Origin: Mixta mediterraneensis
GTDB taxonomy: Bacteria > Pseudomonadota > Gammaproteobacteria > Enterobacterales > Enterobacteriaceae
NCBI RefSeq assembly: GCF_014946725.1
Contig: NZ_JACFXY010000002.1
Span: forward strand, 62,001 to 126,000
DNA: 64,000 bases
Direction of reading: 5' to 3'
Part shown: piece after piece, positions 53,845 through 64,000 of the stretch
Position numbering within the stretch: position 1 is the first letter of the stretch
Layout of the letters: every line of letters begins with the position of its first letter
Made by a program: the position numbers and the translations under genes
The notes under the pieces: generated by a model
Databases searched by the model: none
Told to the model about the DNA's origin: nothing
The model's input: the letters and a program-made list of their open reading frames with translations, nothing else

Positions 53845-53886
53845 TGCCGTCACACGCGTTGCCGGAAGCAATGTGAAGGATTAAGT

Positions 53887-54633
53887 ATGTTAAGCATTAA
53901 AGATTTACAGATTAGCGTTGAAGATAAAGCCATTTTGCGTGGCCTGAACCTCGAAATTAAACCGGGTGAAGTTCACGCTATTATGGGGCCGAACGGATCG
54001 GGTAAAAGTACCTTGTCTGCGACCCTGGCAGGGCGTGAAGATTATGAAGTGACCGGTGGCTCCGTCACGTTTAAAGGCAAAGACCTGCTGGAACTGGAGC
54101 CTGAAGAGCGCGCCGGTGAAGGCATTTTCATGGCGTTCCAATACCCGGTAGAAATTCCAGGCGTTAGCAACCAGTTTTTCCTGCAAACCTCTGTTAAAGC
54201 AGTACGTAAATATCGCCAGCAGGAAGAGTTAGATCGGTTTGATTTTCAGGATTTTATTGAAGACAAAATTCATCTGCTGAAAATGCCGGAAGATTTGCTG
54301 ACCCGTTCGGTAAACGTTGGCTTCTCCGGCGGCGAGAAAAAGCGCAACGATATTTTGCAAATGGCTGCGCTGGAACCTGAACTGTGCATTCTTGATGAAA
54401 CCGATTCCGGTCTGGATATTGATGCACTGAAAATCGTAGCAAACGGTGTGAACAGCCTGCGTAATGAGAAGCGCGCCTTTATTATCGTTACGCACTATCA
54501 ACGTATTCTGGATTACATCAAGCCAGACTTCGTGCACGTGCTGTATCAAGGCAAAATTGTGAAAACTGGCGACTTTTCGCTGGTGAAACAGCTGGAGGAG
54601 CAGGGTTATGGCTGGCTTACCGACGAAGAGTGA
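53887..54633 (+). CDS. sufC: Fe-S cluster assembly ATPase SufC
   Basis: A 248-residue ABC-type ATPase with Walker A GPNGSGKST (about 33-41), the SufC-specific signature FSGGEKKRNDILQMA, Walker B LCILDETDSGLD and switch His in THYQRIL. It drives conformational change in SufBC2D; no membrane partner. Confidence 0.96.
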   Translation: MLSIKDLQISVEDKAILRGLNLEIKPGEVHAIMGPNGSGKSTLSATLAGREDYEVTGGSVTFKGKDLLELEPEERAGEGIFMAFQYPVEIPGVSNQFFLQTSVKAVRKYRQQEELDRFDFQDFIEDKIHLLKMPEDLLTRSVNVGFSGGEKKRNDILQMAALEPELCILDETDSGLDIDALKIVANGVNSLRNEKRAFIIVTHYQRILDYIKPDFVHVLYQGKIVKTGDFSLVKQLEEQGYGWLTDEE

Positions 54634-55885
54634 TAATGCGCTGCAGCAGTGGCATCACCTGTTTGAATCACGTGGCGACGTGCGCTCATTGCAGGCCCAG
54701 CAGCATTGGCAGCAACTGATGCGTGTGGGTTTACCGACCCGCAAGCATGAAAACTGGAAATACACGCCGCTGGAGTCATTACTGTCTCAGCAGTTTGTTC
54801 TGCCGCAGGCCCAGACGCTCAGTGCCGAACAGGTTGATGCGCTTGCGCTGCCGTTGGATGCGGTGCGCCTGGTATTTGTTGATGGTCGTTTCCAGCCCGC
54901 GCTGAGCGCGTCTGACACTGAGCTGTTTGAGATCCAACACAGCCTGGCGACCGAACGTCGTCCGCTGCCAGCGCCGGTTCAACCGGAAGTCTTTTTGCAT
55001 CTGACCGAAAGCCTGGCGGAAGAGGTGACAATGATTCGCCTGGCGCGTGGCAAAGCGGCGGTTCGTCCGCTGTATTTGCTCCATATCATCAGCGGTCAGC
55101 AGGATGGCATGAATACTGTGCATCATCGTCATCATCTGCAACTTGAACAAAGCGCAGAAGCAGAAGTCATTGAGCATTACGTGACCCTGAACGCGACTTC
55201 ACACTTCACTGGTGCACGTTTTACCTTTGACGTTGCAGATAATGCCCGTTTAACGCACACCAAGCTGGCATTTGAAGACAGCCAAAGCTATCACTTCGCG
55301 CACAATGACATAGTGATTGGACGTGACGCCGAGGTCAGCAGCACCAGCTTTCTGCTGGGAGCCGGGCTGACACGTCATAACACCAGTACGCAGCTAAACG
55401 GTGAAAATACCCAGCTGGCAATTAATAGCCTGGTATTGCCAGTGAAACAGGAAGTCGCGGATACCCGTACTTATCTGGAGCACAATAAAGGGTATTGCAT
55501 TAGCCGTCAGATGCACAAAACCATCGTGCGTGACAAAGGGCGTGCGGTATTCAATGGTCACATCAAAGTGGCTCAGCACGCGTTGAAAACTGACGGACAG
55601 ATGACCAACAACAACCTGTTGCTGGGACGTCTGGCTGAAGTGGACACTAAACCGCAGCTTGAGATCTATGCTGATGATGTTAAATGTAGCCACGGCGCAA
55701 CCGTAGGCCGCATTGACGACGAACAGATGTTTTATCTGCGTTCACGCGGTATTGAGCAGGACGCGGCACAGTCCATGATTATTCATGCTTTTGCCGCAGA
55801 ACTGACTGAAGCACTGGATAATAAAGTGCTGCGTCAGGAAGTGCTGCAACGTATTGCTGCACGCTTTCCCGGAGGCGACTCATGA
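54608..55885 (+). CDS. sufD: Fe-S cluster assembly protein SufD
   Basis: A 425-residue SufB paralogue with the MAGLP N-terminus of E. coli Suf[16 protein letters not shown], and C-terminal [32 protein letters not shown] including conserved Cys and His. It overlaps the end of sufC by 26 bases, as in E. coli, implying coupling. It is needed for iron acquisition in cluster assembly. Confidence 0.95.
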   Translation: MAGLPTKSDNALQQWHHLFESRGDVRSLQAQQHWQQLMRVGLPTRKHENWKYTPLESLLSQQFVLPQAQTLSAEQVDALALPLDAVRLVFVDGRFQPALSASDTELFEIQHSLATERRPLPAPVQPEVFLHLTESLAEEVTMIRLARGKAAVRPLYLLHIISGQQDGMNTVHHRHHLQLEQSAEAEVIEHYVTLNATSHFTGARFTFDVADNARLTHTKLAFEDSQSYHFAHNDIVIGRDAEVSSTSFLLGAGLTRHNTSTQLNGENTQLAINSLVLPVKQEVADTRTYLEHNKGYCISRQMHKTIVRDKGRAVFNGHIKVAQHALKTDGQMTNNNLLLGRLAEVDTKPQLEIYADDVKCSHGATVGRIDDEQMFYLRSRGIEQDAAQSMIIHAFAAELTEALDNKVLRQEVLQRIAARFPGGDS

Positions 55886-57108
55886 TGAACTTCGATCTCG
55901 AGCGGATCAGGGCGGACTTTCCGATCCTGAAGCGTGAGGTCAACGGTCATCCGCTGGCTTATCTTGACAGTGCGGCCAGCGCACAACGTCCGCTGGCGGT
56001 GATTAACGCCGAAAGCCATTTTTACCAGCACGGCTATGCTGCCGTGCATCGTGGTATTCATACCCTTAGCGCACAAGCAACCAGCGACATGGAAAACGTT
56101 CGCGATCAGGCGGCACGTTTTCTTAATGCGTCTTCGCCAGAAGAGATTGTGTTTGTTAAAGGGACCACCGAAGGTATCAATCTGGTTGCGAATAGCTGGG
56201 GCGGCAGTCAATTGCAGCCCGGCGCTAATGTTATCGTTACCGAAATGGAACATCACGCTAATATCGTGCCGTGGCAGATGGTTGCGCAGCGTACCGGTGC
56301 CGAAATCCGCGTGCTGCCTTTAACCGATACCGGTGAGCTGGCGCTGACACAGCTTGCTGACCTGATTGACAGCCGTACACGCCTACTGGCGGTGACGCAT
56401 GTTTCTAACGTGCTCGGAACGGTCAATCCGGTTAAAGCGATTGTGGCACAGGCCAAAGCGGCGGGTGTTGTCACGCTGATTGATGGCGCGCAAGCGGTAA
56501 TGCACGACAAAGTAGACGTGCAGGACATCGACTGTGATTTTTACATCTTTTCCGGCCATAAATTGTATGGGCCAACCGGGACGGGTGTGTTGTACGGTCG
56601 TAAAACGTTGCTTGATGACATGCCTCCCTGGGAAGGTGGCGGCTCGATGATTTCCAGTGTGGTTCTGCCAACCGGTACGACATGGAACTCATCGCCCTGG
56701 CGCTTTGAAGCGGGTACGCCGAATACGGGTGGCATTATCGGCTTAGGTGCCGCGCTGGCGTATATGCAGGCATTAGGGCTTGATACCATTCATCAACGTG
56801 AAAGTGCATTAATGAATTACGCGCTGGATAAGTTGGCTTCGGTGCCGGATATTCAAATTTACGGTCCACAGGCGCGAGCGGGCGTGATCGCCTTTAACCT
56901 CGGCAAGCATCATGCCTTTGATGTGGGCAGTTTCCTCGATCAATATGGCATTGCGATTCGTACCGGTCATCATTGCGCTATGCCGCTGATGCGCCATTAC
57001 GACGTTCCGACAATGTGTCGCGCCTCTTTTGCTTTCTACAATAGCGAAGAAGAAGCGGATCGTCTGGCGGCTGGCTTGACGCGCATTCATCGTCTGCTGG
57101 GCGGTTGA
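55882..57108 (+). CDS. sufS: Cysteine desulfurase SufS
   Basis: A 408-residue class V PLP enzyme. The PLP lysine is in [13 protein letters not shown] (about residue 227) and the persulfide cysteine in [11 protein letters not shown] (about 365). It strips sulfur from cysteine and hands it to SufE. The start overlaps the sufD stop by four bases (ATGA). Confidence 0.96.
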   Translation: MMNFDLERIRADFPILKREVNGHPLAYLDSAASAQRPLAVINAESHFYQHGYAAVHRGIHTLSAQATSDMENVRDQAARFLNASSPEEIVFVKGTTEGINLVANSWGGSQLQPGANVIVTEMEHHANIVPWQMVAQRTGAEIRVLPLTDTGELALTQLADLIDSRTRLLAVTHVSNVLGTVNPVKAIVAQAKAAGVVTLIDGAQAVMHDKVDVQDIDCDFYIFSGHKLYGPTGTGVLYGRKTLLDDMPPWEGGGSMISSVVLPTGTTWNSSPWRFEAGTPNTGGIIGLGAALAYMQALGLDTIHQRESALMNYALDKLASVPDIQIYGPQARAGVIAFNLGKHHAFDVGSFLDQYGIAIRTGHHCAMPLMRHYDVPTMCRASFAFYNSEEEADRLAAGLTRIHRLLGG

Positions 57109-57129
57109 GTAGAGTAAAGGGAGTCATAA

Positions 57130-57546
57130 ATGGCGAATTTGCCAGAAAAAGAGAAGCTGGTTCGCAATTTTAATCGTTGCGCTAACTGGGAAGAGAAATA
57201 CCTTTACATCATAGAGCTGGGAGCGAAACTCCCAGAATCCTCTGAAAGCTTGCATCAACCAGAGAACGTTATTTCTGGTTGTCAAAGCCAGGTATGGATC
57301 CGCATGACGCCGCAGTCCGATGGGCATATTGACTTTGAGGGTGACAGTGACGCGGCTATCGTTAAAGGGTTGATTGCAATAGTCTTTAGCCTTTATCAAA
57401 ACCTGTCTGCCACCGAAATTGTCGCGCTTGATGTACGTCACTGGTTCGGTGAATTAGCTCTGCTACAGCATCTCACGCCCACGCGTTCGCAGGGCCTGGA
57501 AGCGATGATTCGGTCTATTCGCCATACCGCTCAGAACCTCTCCTAA
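57130..57546 (+). CDS. sufE: Sulfur acceptor protein SufE
   Basis: A 138-residue partner of SufS with the sulfur-accepting cysteine in [11 protein letters not shown] (about residue 51). It stimulates SufS and carries persulfide to SufB. Last gene of the operon, followed by a strong terminator. Confidence 0.96.
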   Translation: MANLPEKEKLVRNFNRCANWEEKYLYIIELGAKLPESSESLHQPENVISGCQSQVWIRMTPQSDGHIDFEGDSDAAIVKGLIAIVFSLYQNLSATEIVALDVRHWFGELALLQHLTPTRSQGLEAMIRSIRHTAQNLS

Positions 57547-57556
57547 GCTAAACTCG

Positions 57557-57586
57557 ACAGACGCCAACCGGCGTCTGTTTTTTTTT
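57557..57586 (+). terminator. Terminator of the suf operon
   Basis: ACAGACGCC / GGCGTCTGT stem with a 4-base loop and eight or more T residues; very strong. Confidence 0.93.
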
Positions 57587-57602
57587 CTGACGAGAAAATT
57601 GC

Positions 57603-58625
57603 ATGAAACCTGCTTTACGTTTAGCCGGTGCACTGCTGCTGTCCTGTTTTGGGCTCTCTGCACCCACTTTTGCCACGGAATATCCTCTACCTCCGCCTGA
57701 TAGTCGCCTGATTGGTGAAAACGTCCTTACTCAGGTTCCTGATAACAAACGTCCGCTTGAGGACATCGCCGCCAGATATAAGATTGGTTTGCTGGGTATG
57801 CTGGAAGCGAACCCAGGGACAGATCCCTGGTTACCTAAAGCCGGGACACAACTGACCGTGCCGTTGCAAATGATCCTGCCTGATACGCCGCGTGAAGGTA
57901 TTGTGGTGAATCTGGCGGAGCTGCGTCTTTACTATTATCCGAAAGGTGAAGATAAGGTCATCGTTTATCCGATCGGTATTGGTCAGCTAGGCGCTGCCAC
58001 TCCCATCATGATCACCCGCATCAGCCAGAAGATCCCCAACCCAACCTGGACGCCAACGCAGAATATTCGCAAGCGCTATGCGAAAGAGGGCGTCACGCTG
58101 CCGGCTGTGGTGCCTGCAGGTCCGGATAATCCGATGGGGCTGTTTGCGCTGCGTCTGGCGCGCGGTACGGGACAATATCTGATTCATGGGACCAATGCGA
58201 AGTTTGGTATTGGCATGCGTGTCAGTTCAGGCTGCATTCGCCTGCGTTCTGAAGATATTGAAGCGCTGTTTAATGGCGTACCGAAAGGAACACGGGTACA
58301 GATTATCAATCAGCCAGTGAAGTACGCGGTGGAGCCAGACGGGAAACGGTATATTGAAGTGCACCAACCGCTGTCGCGCAACGACAAGGACGATCCGCAG
58401 ACCATGCCGATTGCATTAAGCGCTAATTTCAAAAAATTTATGAAAAGCGAGAACAGCGACACGGCGCTAATCAAAGCATCGATAGAGCGTCGTTCCGGCA
58501 TGCCGGTGCTGGTAAACGGTGGGGAAGCGGTGCAGGGCAATACGCCACTGCCAGCCGTGCTCCAGACGTCACAGGAAGGACAGAGCAAAACGATCAACCA
58601 GGCGATGGGCAGTCAGGCACAGTAA
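57603..58625 (+). CDS. ldtE: L,D-transpeptidase LdtE (YnhG)
   Basis: A 340-residue periplasmic enzyme with a signal peptide to about residue 24 (TFA), an N-terminal LysM-like domain (VPDNKRPLEDIAARYKIGLLGMLEANPG) and the YkuD catalytic domain with HGTNAKFGIGMRVSSGCIRL (catalytic His, Ser and Cys). It makes DAP-DAP (3-3) crosslinks in peptidoglycan. In E. coli it also lies between sufE and lpp. Confidence 0.93.
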   Translation: MKPALRLAGALLLSCFGLSAPTFATEYPLPPPDSRLIGENVLTQVPDNKRPLEDIAARYKIGLLGMLEANPGTDPWLPKAGTQLTVPLQMILPDTPREGIVVNLAELRLYYYPKGEDKVIVYPIGIGQLGAATPIMITRISQKIPNPTWTPTQNIRKRYAKEGVTLPAVVPAGPDNPMGLFALRLARGTGQYLIHGTNAKFGIGMRVSSGCIRLRSEDIEALFNGVPKGTRVQIINQPVKYAVEPDGKRYIEVHQPLSRNDKDDPQTMPIALSANFKKFMKSENSDTALIKASIERRSGMPVLVNGGEAVQGNTPLPAVLQTSQEGQSKTINQAMGSQAQ

Positions 58626-58681
58626 GAAGCGGAAATACCGTTGTTGACATAACACGAGCCCAGGGAAGGGATAAAGGAGAG

Positions 58682-58712
58682 AAAAAAATGGCGCCTCAAG
58701 GGCGCCATTTTT
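58682..58712. terminator. Terminator between ldtE and lpp
   Basis: ATGGCGCC / GGCGCCAT stem flanked by A and T runs, so it works on both strands: end of lpp on the minus strand and of ldtE on the plus strand. Confidence 0.9.
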
Positions 58713-58724
58713 AAACCAGAACTC

Positions 58725-59212
<488 letters not shown>

Positions 59213-59241
59213 AAATAAAAAAGCGCCTTTAAAAGGCGCTT
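59213..59241 (-). terminator. Terminator of pykF
   Basis: AAGCGCC / GGCGCTT stem followed on the minus strand by a T run. Confidence 0.9.
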
Positions 59242-59265
59242 ATTAAATAAAAAACCAATAAATAA

Positions 59266-60678
59266 TTACAGCATGTGAACCGATGCTGTATTTGTGGTTC
59301 CACTTGGTACTAACGCACCAGATACCAGGACAACGACATCACCTTTTTGTGCATAACCACTTTCCAGTGCCGCTTCTTTACCCAGGCGATAAAAATCATC
59401 AGTAGAAGCAATTTCGTTCACCAGGCGCGTCTCAATACCTTTACTCAGGATCAGCTGACGTGCGGTGGTGGCGTTAGTGGTCAATGCCAGAATAGTGGCG
59501 TTAGGGAAATATTTACGTACCGCTTTAGCTGATTTACCGCCTTCGGTAGCCACCACAATCAGCGGTGCTTCCAGCTTCTCGGCAGTTTCCACCGCACCAC
59601 GACATACCGCTTCGGTAATGCGCAGTTTGCGTGTGTCGTTTTGGCTGTCAATGCGTGGCTTCATAACGCGATCGGTACGCTCACAGATGGTCGCCATGAT
59701 AGTAACCGATTCCAGCGGGTATTTACCCTTAGCGCTTTCACCAGACAGCATCACCGCGTCAGTCCCATCCAGGATAGCGTTAGCCACATCGCCTGCTTCT
59801 GCGCGGGTAGGGCGTGGATTTTTGATCATCGAATCCAGCATCTGCGTGGCGGTAATAACCACTTTGCGGGCTTTATTGCATTTTTTGATCATCATCTTTT
59901 GCGCGAAGATAACTTCTTCTACCGGGATTTCCACCCCTAAATCGCCGCGCGCAACCATGATGCCGTCAGAGGCATCAAGAATTTCATCGAAATTATTCAA
60001 ACCTTCCTGATTTTCGATCTTAGAGATGATCTGGATATTCTCGCCGCCGTGCTGCTTCAGATGCTCACGGATTTCCAGCACGTCAGAACGTTTACGGATA
60101 AAGGAAGCGGCCACGAAATCAACGCCTTGTTCACAACCGAAGATCAGGTCGCGCTTGTCTTTTTCGGCCAGTGCAGGCAGCTGAATGGAGACGCCTGGCA
60201 GGTTCACACCTTTATTTTCACCGAGATCACCGTTGTTCAGCACTTTACATACCACGGTATTTTCTGTAAATTCAATGACTTCCATGCCGATCAATCCATC
60301 ATCAACCAATACCGTATTGCCAATTTTCAGGTCTGTGGTAATGCCAGCATACGTCACAGCAACACGTTCATTGTTACCAATAACGCTTTGATCGGTAGTA
60401 AAAGTAAATGTCTGGCCCGCTTTCAGGGAGACATCATTGCCACCTTCCAGCTTCATGGTGCGAATTTCAGGGCCTTTGGTGTCCAGCAGGATAGCCGCCT
60501 GACGACCGGTTTTTTTCATCACAGCACGCATATTAGTGATACGTTGGCCGTGTTCGGCGTAGTCGCCGTGGGAAAAGTTAAGACGCATAACGTTCATGCC
60601 TGCTTCAAGCAGTTGGGTCAGCATCTCTTCAGATTCGGTTTTTGGGCCGATAGTACAAACGATCTTAGTCTTTTTCAT
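59266..60678 (-). CDS. pykF: Pyruvate kinase I
   Basis: A 470-residue pyruvate kinase, the length of E. coli PykF, with [32 protein letters not shown], the catalytic [16 protein letters not shown] (Lys and Glu), [12 protein letters not shown] and the effector-binding C-terminal domain. It converts PEP to pyruvate with ATP gain and is activated by fructose 1,6-bisphosphate. It is adjacent to lpp, as in E. coli, and has a Cra-type site upstream. Confidence 0.97.
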   Translation of the reverse strand: MKKTKIVCTIGPKTESEEMLTQLLEAGMNVMRLNFSHGDYAEHGQRITNMRAVMKKTGRQAAILLDTKGPEIRTMKLEGGNDVSLKAGQTFTFTTDQSVIGNNERVAVTYAGITTDLKIGNTVLVDDGLIGMEVIEFTENTVVCKVLNNGDLGENKGVNLPGVSIQLPALAEKDKRDLIFGCEQGVDFVAASFIRKRSDVLEIREHLKQHGGENIQIISKIENQEGLNNFDEILDASDGIMVARGDLGVEIPVEEVIFAQKMMIKKCNKARKVVITATQMLDSMIKNPRPTRAEAGDVANAILDGTDAVMLSGESAKGKYPLESVTIMATICERTDRVMKPRIDSQNDTRKLRITEAVCRGAVETAEKLEAPLIVVATEGGKSAKAVRKYFPNATILALTTNATTARQLILSKGIETRLVNEIASTDDFYRLGKEAALESGYAQKGDVVVLVSGALVPSGTTNTASVHML

Positions 60679-61021
60679 GACAGATTATCTATAAGTTGTG
60701 ATGGATGATAAAAGTTGGGCTTCGATGGCAATGCACCGAAATGAAAATTCTGAGTGAAACTGAAAAGGACGATACAGAGTAAGAATAGGTGACGAAGGTC
60801 AGGCGTGCAGGGAAGTTGTGCGGTTATGCAAGTTAACCGCCACGTTGTTGTTGCGCAAATAATCTGAGTTATTGCAGTAAGCACGTATTCGCTGAAACCT
60901 TTCAAGTAAACAACGCGGCACAGTATAGACGCTAAGTATGCGAAAACCAATTAAAAAGCGGTACGGGTAAGCGAAGCAGGTCAGGAAAAAGGGGAGTTGC
61001 GCAACGGGAGAAAACAGCATG
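60679..61021 (-). promoter_or_regulatory. Upstream region of pykF
   Basis: About 340 bases without a convincing gene. It carries the Cra site given separately and must contain the pykF promoter; no other structure was recognised. Confidence 0.5.
60893..60904. promoter_or_regulatory. Cra (FruR) operator of pykF
   Basis: TGAAACCTTTCA, preceded by GC, matches the Cra consensus TGAAWCGNTTCA with one mismatch. Cra represses pykF in E. coli; the site is 215 bases upstream of the start codon. Confidence 0.72.
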
Positions 61022-61098
61022 TGGTGCGCTCTAATGGACTCGAACCATCGACCCCCACCATGTCAAGGTGGTGCTCTAACCAACTGAGCTAAGAGCGC
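61022..61098 (-). tRNA. tRNA-Val (anticodon GAC), copy 1
   Basis: A 77-base cloverleaf: acceptor GCGCTCT / AGAGCGC, D-arm with AGCTCAGTTGGTTAGAGC, anticodon arm CACC-TTGACAT-GGTG with GAC, T-arm with GGTTCGAGTCC, encoded CCA. Identical to copy 3 and similar to E. coli valV/valW. Confidence 0.97.
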
Positions 61099-61108
61099 AT
61101 TGCAATAT

Positions 61109-61185
61109 TGGTGCGTCCGAGTGGACTCGAACCACCGACCCCCACCATGTCAAGGTGGTGCTCTAACCAACTGAGCTACGGACGC
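61109..61185 (-). tRNA. tRNA-Val (anticodon GAC), copy 2
   Basis: Same architecture and anticodon, with a different acceptor stem (GCGTCCG / CGGACGC) and compensated T-stem bases. CCA is encoded. Confidence 0.97.
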
Positions 61186-61188
61186 ACT

Positions 61189-61265
61189 TGGTGCGCTCTA
61201 ATGGACTCGAACCATCGACCCCCACCATGTCAAGGTGGTGCTCTAACCAACTGAGCTAAGAGCGC
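61189..61265 (-). tRNA. tRNA-Val (anticodon GAC), copy 3
   Basis: Identical in sequence to copy 1 (61022-61098). Only three bases separate it from copy 2, so all three are probably cut from one transcript. Confidence 0.97.
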
Positions 61266-61418
61266 AACATGCTGTCAGGGCGACAGCGGGGACGAATATT
61301 AACGGCAGGTTGAGAAACTGGCAAGCGGAAAAACGCTTTTTCCGGCATGACTGTTGAGCAACTGCGCTATGCGTCGTTTTTTTAGCCATAACGGGCCTTT
61401 TCTGGCCCGTTCAACCAC

Positions 61419-62711
61419 TTAGCGTGCGGCGCGGGTCAAGATGAGTTCATCCGGTATTTGCTGCAAACGGCGGATACGCCATAACATCATTATGGCTGCT
61501 GAGGTCAGCCCGATAATAAAGCCACACCAGAAGCCAGCCGGACCGAGACGCGGAAACACCCAGTCAGTCATTGCCAGGATATAGCCGGTAGGCAAGCCCA
61601 GCAGCCAGTAGGCAATAAAAGTAATGAAGAAGATTGATCGCGTATCTTTATATCCACGCAGAATTCCGCTGCCAATCACCTGAATTGAATCAGAAAATTG
61701 ATAAATTGCCGCCAGCAGCATTAGTTGCGCGGCAAGCGTAATAACCGCAGGATTATCCGTATAAAGCTGCGCAATTTGATGGCGGAAGATAACGGTAAAC
61801 AGGGCAGTGACTGTCACCATACTGAGTCCGACGCCTTGTGCCGTCCAGGCCGCGATGCGAGCTTGCTCAGTGGAGCCTTGTCCCAGACGGTAACCAACCC
61901 TTATGGTGGCGGCGACCCCCAGCGATAAAGGCAGCACGAACATCAGTGAGCTAAAGTTCAGCGCGATCTGATGACCCGCGACGTCCACAATACCCAGTGG
62001 CGAAACCAGTAAAGCAACAACGGCAAACAGCGTTACTTCAAAGAACAGCGCCAACGCTACGGGTAAACCCAGCGTCACTAAGCGAGACAGGATCGGGCGT
62101 GAGGGCGGCGATAAACGGCCAGCCATGCGAATATCGCGCATGCCGCCCATCCGGCGCACCCAAAAGCGCATACAGATAAACATCACCCAATAAACCGACG
62201 CCGTCGCCACGCCACAACCCACGCCGCCCAATGCGGGCATACCGAAATGGCCGTAAATGAAAATATAATTTAACGGAATATTTACCAGCAGCCCGATGAA
62301 CCCCAATACCATGCCCGGTTTGGTTTTCGACATGCCTTCGCACTGGTTACGCATTACCTGGAAAAACAGATACCCCGGTGCGCCGAACAGCAGGGCATGA
62401 AGGTAACCTTCGGCTTTTAGCGCCAGTAGCGGATCAATGTCGTGCATCGCCCGGATCAAATAACCGGCATTCCAGAGCGCCAGCATGATCAGGACGGCAA
62501 CAAAGAGGGCTAACCAGTATCCCTGACGAATTTGCTCGGCAATGCGATCGCGGCGGCCTGAGCCGTTGAGTTGCGCAACGGTGGGCGTCAATGCAAGGAG
62601 AAGACCATGACCAAACAGAATGGCAGGAAGCCAAATGGAAGTGCCGACAGCGACGGCGGCCATATCCGTGGCGCTTACCGCGCCGGCCATAATGGTATCT
62701 ACAAATCCCAT
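61419..62711 (-). pseudogene. mdtK: Multidrug efflux MATE transporter MdtK, 5' end cut off by an IS
   Basis: The frame encodes MdtK/NorM from the [10 protein letters not shown] motif (about residue 30 of E. coli MdtK) to a normal C-terminus. The first membrane helix (the LALAIPVILAQIAQTA region) is missing: at 62712-62714 the sequence changes to the left end of an IS21-family element. Remaining motifs ([41 protein letters not shown]) are intact. Residues upstream of MGFVDT in the open frame ([10 protein letters not shown]) come from the IS and are not original. The protein would normally export cationic drugs by Na+/H+ antiport; loss of helix 1 should inactivate it. Confidence 0.9.
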
Positions 62712-62798
62712 TGTGTCGCTACCGATGTAAAACTGGCCCACCTGCCGATGTAAATCTGACCCACCTAGGGTAAAAATGGCAGTTTTAAGGCACTGCCA

Positions 62799-63827
62799 AT
62801 GATGACATTGGAGACCAGAGTGGAGATTAGTGTTTTACACCGTCAGGGCATGTCGATACGCGCCATCGCGCGCCAGCTTTCATGCTCTCGTGAGACCGTT
62901 CGCAGATATATTCGTAGCCCGCTGCCCGTAGCGGATATGCGCTACAAGCCTCGCGCACCCAGCCCCTGCAAGCTTGACCCGTTCAAGACCTATATCCTTG
63001 AGCGCGTGGCCGCTGCCAGGCCCCTCTGGATACCCGCCAGTGTGCTGCTGCGCGAGATCCGTCAGCGTGGTTACGAGGGTGGTTACAGCATGCTGACCGC
63101 TTTCCTGCACCCCATTAAGCAGCCCGTCACTGAAGAGGTAACACGCTTCGAGACCGAGCCTGGCTTTCAGATGCAAGTTGATTTCACCATCATCAGACTC
63201 GGTCATAACCCATTGCTGGCCTTTGTCGCCACGCTGGGCTGGAGCCGCGCGACTTTCGTCAAGTTTTACAGCAACCAGGACTCCGCTGCCTGGTGTGACG
63301 GCATTGAGTCTGCGCTCAGGTTCTTCGGCGGGACGCCGCATCAGCTGCTGTTCGACAACGCCAAGGCCATCATCATTGAGCGCGATGTCTACGGCCCCGG
63401 TAAGCATCGCTGGAACCCGCAGTTGATGCACGTCGCCGAGAAGTATGCCTTTACTCCCAAGGTCTGCCGACCCTATCGCGCCAAGACCAAGGGTAAGGTT
63501 GAGCGGTTTAACCATTACCTCAAGAACAGCTTTATCGTGCCTCTTACCGCGACCTTCCGGCAGGCCGGGCTGGTACTGGATGTACCTGCTGCCAACACAC
63601 GCATCGGCGAGTGGCTGGTCACCGTCGCGAACACACGAGTGCATGGCACCACAGGCGTACCGCCTGAGCAGCGCATGCCGCGCGAGCGTGCTGCGCTATT
63701 GCCGTTACCGAAGGTCACGTTGGCATTGCCTGCACCTGTCCCAGCGCTCAGCCAGCGTCCGGTGCCGACCGAGAGCCTGCAACATCCTCTGGCAACGTAC
63801 CAGGCCTTGCTCGAGGTGCCAGCATGA
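62799..63827 (+). CDS. istA: IS21 family transposase IstA
   Basis: A 342-residue transposase: N-terminal helix-turn-helix ([29 protein letters not shown], residues 10-38), then an RNase H-like DDE domain with QMQVDFT (first Asp), LFDNAKA (second Asp) and [12 protein letters not shown] (Glu), and C-terminal beta-barrel region [15 protein letters not shown]. It appears intact. The ATG at 62799 or the next (62802) may start it. Confidence 0.93.
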   Translation: MMTLETRVEISVLHRQGMSIRAIARQLSCSRETVRRYIRSPLPVADMRYKPRAPSPCKLDPFKTYILERVAAARPLWIPASVLLREIRQRGYEGGYSMLTAFLHPIKQPVTEEVTRFETEPGFQMQVDFTIIRLGHNPLLAFVATLGWSRATFVKFYSNQDSAAWCDGIESALRFFGGTPHQLLFDNAKAIIIERDVYGPGKHRWNPQLMHVAEKYAFTPKVCRPYRAKTKGKVERFNHYLKNSFIVPLTATFRQAGLVLDVPAANTRIGEWLVTVANTRVHGTTGVPPEQRMPRERAALLPLPKVTLALPAPVPALSQRPVPTESLQHPLATYQALLEVPA

Positions 63828-64000
63828 ACCTTCAACATGATCGTATTGCCGCGCTCTGCGAGCAACTCAAGCTCGACCGCCTGCCGGCAGAGTGGCCGGG
63901 TGTGGCACAGGCGACCATCGACAACAGCGGCACGCATGCCGACTTCCTGGAAGCCGTTTTGCAGCTCCAGCATGATGGCCAGAACGAACGGCGTCGCCAG
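63824..64000 (+). CDS. istB: IS21 helper ATPase IstB (5' part only)
   Basis: The first 59 codons of IstB ([20 protein letters not shown]), cut by the window edge. The ATG overlaps the istA stop by four bases, the usual arrangement. The N-terminal zinc-free IstB_IS21 helical domain is present; the AAA+ Walker motifs should follow outside. Confidence 0.88.
   Translation, partial: MNLQHDRIAALCEQLKLDRLPAEWPGVAQATIDNSGTHADFLEAVLQLQHDGQNERRRQ

Larger units (their letters stand above)
62714..64000 (+). mobile_element. IS21-family insertion sequence (left end, istA, partial istB; runs past window)
   Basis: It begins with TGTCGCTACCGATG and contains two 22-base direct copies (62722-62743 and 62745-62766) of CCGATGTAAAACTGGCCCAC-type sequence ending CT, with two mismatches. 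Multiple terminal repeats like these are typical of the IS21 family ends. istA and the start of istB follow with a four-base overlap. IS21 elements are about 2-2.5 kb, so the right end should be roughly 1 kb beyond the window edge. Confidence 0.9.

Noticed and set aside
63515..63973. 152-residue minus-strand ORF over the istA-istB junction
   Set aside because: It is antisense to two recognisable IS21 genes and has no own similarity; GC-rich codon structure explains the open frame.

Overview
The window is a 64 kb piece of an Enterobacterales chromosome. Gene content, gene order and protein sequences follow the Escherichia coli interval from the ast operon through thrS-infC-pheST, btuCED, ppsA and suf to lpp-pykF-mdtK. 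Departures from E. coli include an inserted kduI-kduD pectin/uronate pair with a KdgR box, loss of ves and pfkB, a Bcr-type efflux/TetR pair, and a polyol- or pentose-type ABC locus at the left edge. Together these suggest a plant- or insect-associated member of Erwiniaceae (Erwinia/Pantoea-like). That placement is an inference; no rRNA or other decisive marker is present.

Layout. 1-5.1 kb: short-chain dehydrogenase, sugar-binding protein, DUF2291 lipoprotein, double-domain ABC ATPase, and a permease gene that runs into the tail of a second dehydrogenase gene. 5.2-7.7 kb: YchO-like inverse autotransporter and a bestrophin-like channel. 7.7-14.4 kb: arginine succinyltransferase operon astCADBE behind a regulatory region with NtrC, paired ArgR and sigma-54 sites. 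14.6-22.3 kb: spy, SOS-regulated cho, nadE, efflux/TetR pair, osmE, a small secreted protein, frameshifted tcyP, SOS-regulated ydjM. 22.4-28 kb: kduD-kduI, hxpB, yniB, yniA, ydiZ, ydiY. 28.1-35.4 kb: thrS-infC-rpmI-rplT-pheM-pheST-ihfA, the translation cluster with its autogenous operator, AUU start and Phe attenuator visible. 35.6-43.5 kb: DUF2502 protein, btuCED, nlpC, ydiV, selO, aroH, ppsR. 43.9-51.6 kb: ppsA, sRNA rprA, ydiK, ydiJ, and an unrecognised gene under a Fur box. 52-57.5 kb: sufABCDSE. 57.6-62.7 kb: ldtE, lpp, pykF, three tRNA-Val(GAC), and mdtK truncated by an IS21-family element that continues past the right edge.

Most of the window is core metabolism with conserved regulation: nitrogen/arginine control of ast, SOS control of cho and ydjM, KdgR control of kdu, Cra sites before pykF and ppsA, RcsB/RprA, and Fur near suf. 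The main sign of genome erosion is that three membrane-transport genes are damaged by three different mechanisms: a deletion fusion (sugar permease), an 8-base deletion (tcyP) and an IS insertion (mdtK). No CRISPR array, prophage or clearly new defence system was seen. The least explained items are the Fur-box gene at 51.2-51.6 kb, the nested inverted repeats in the suf leader and an orphan terminator beside rprA.
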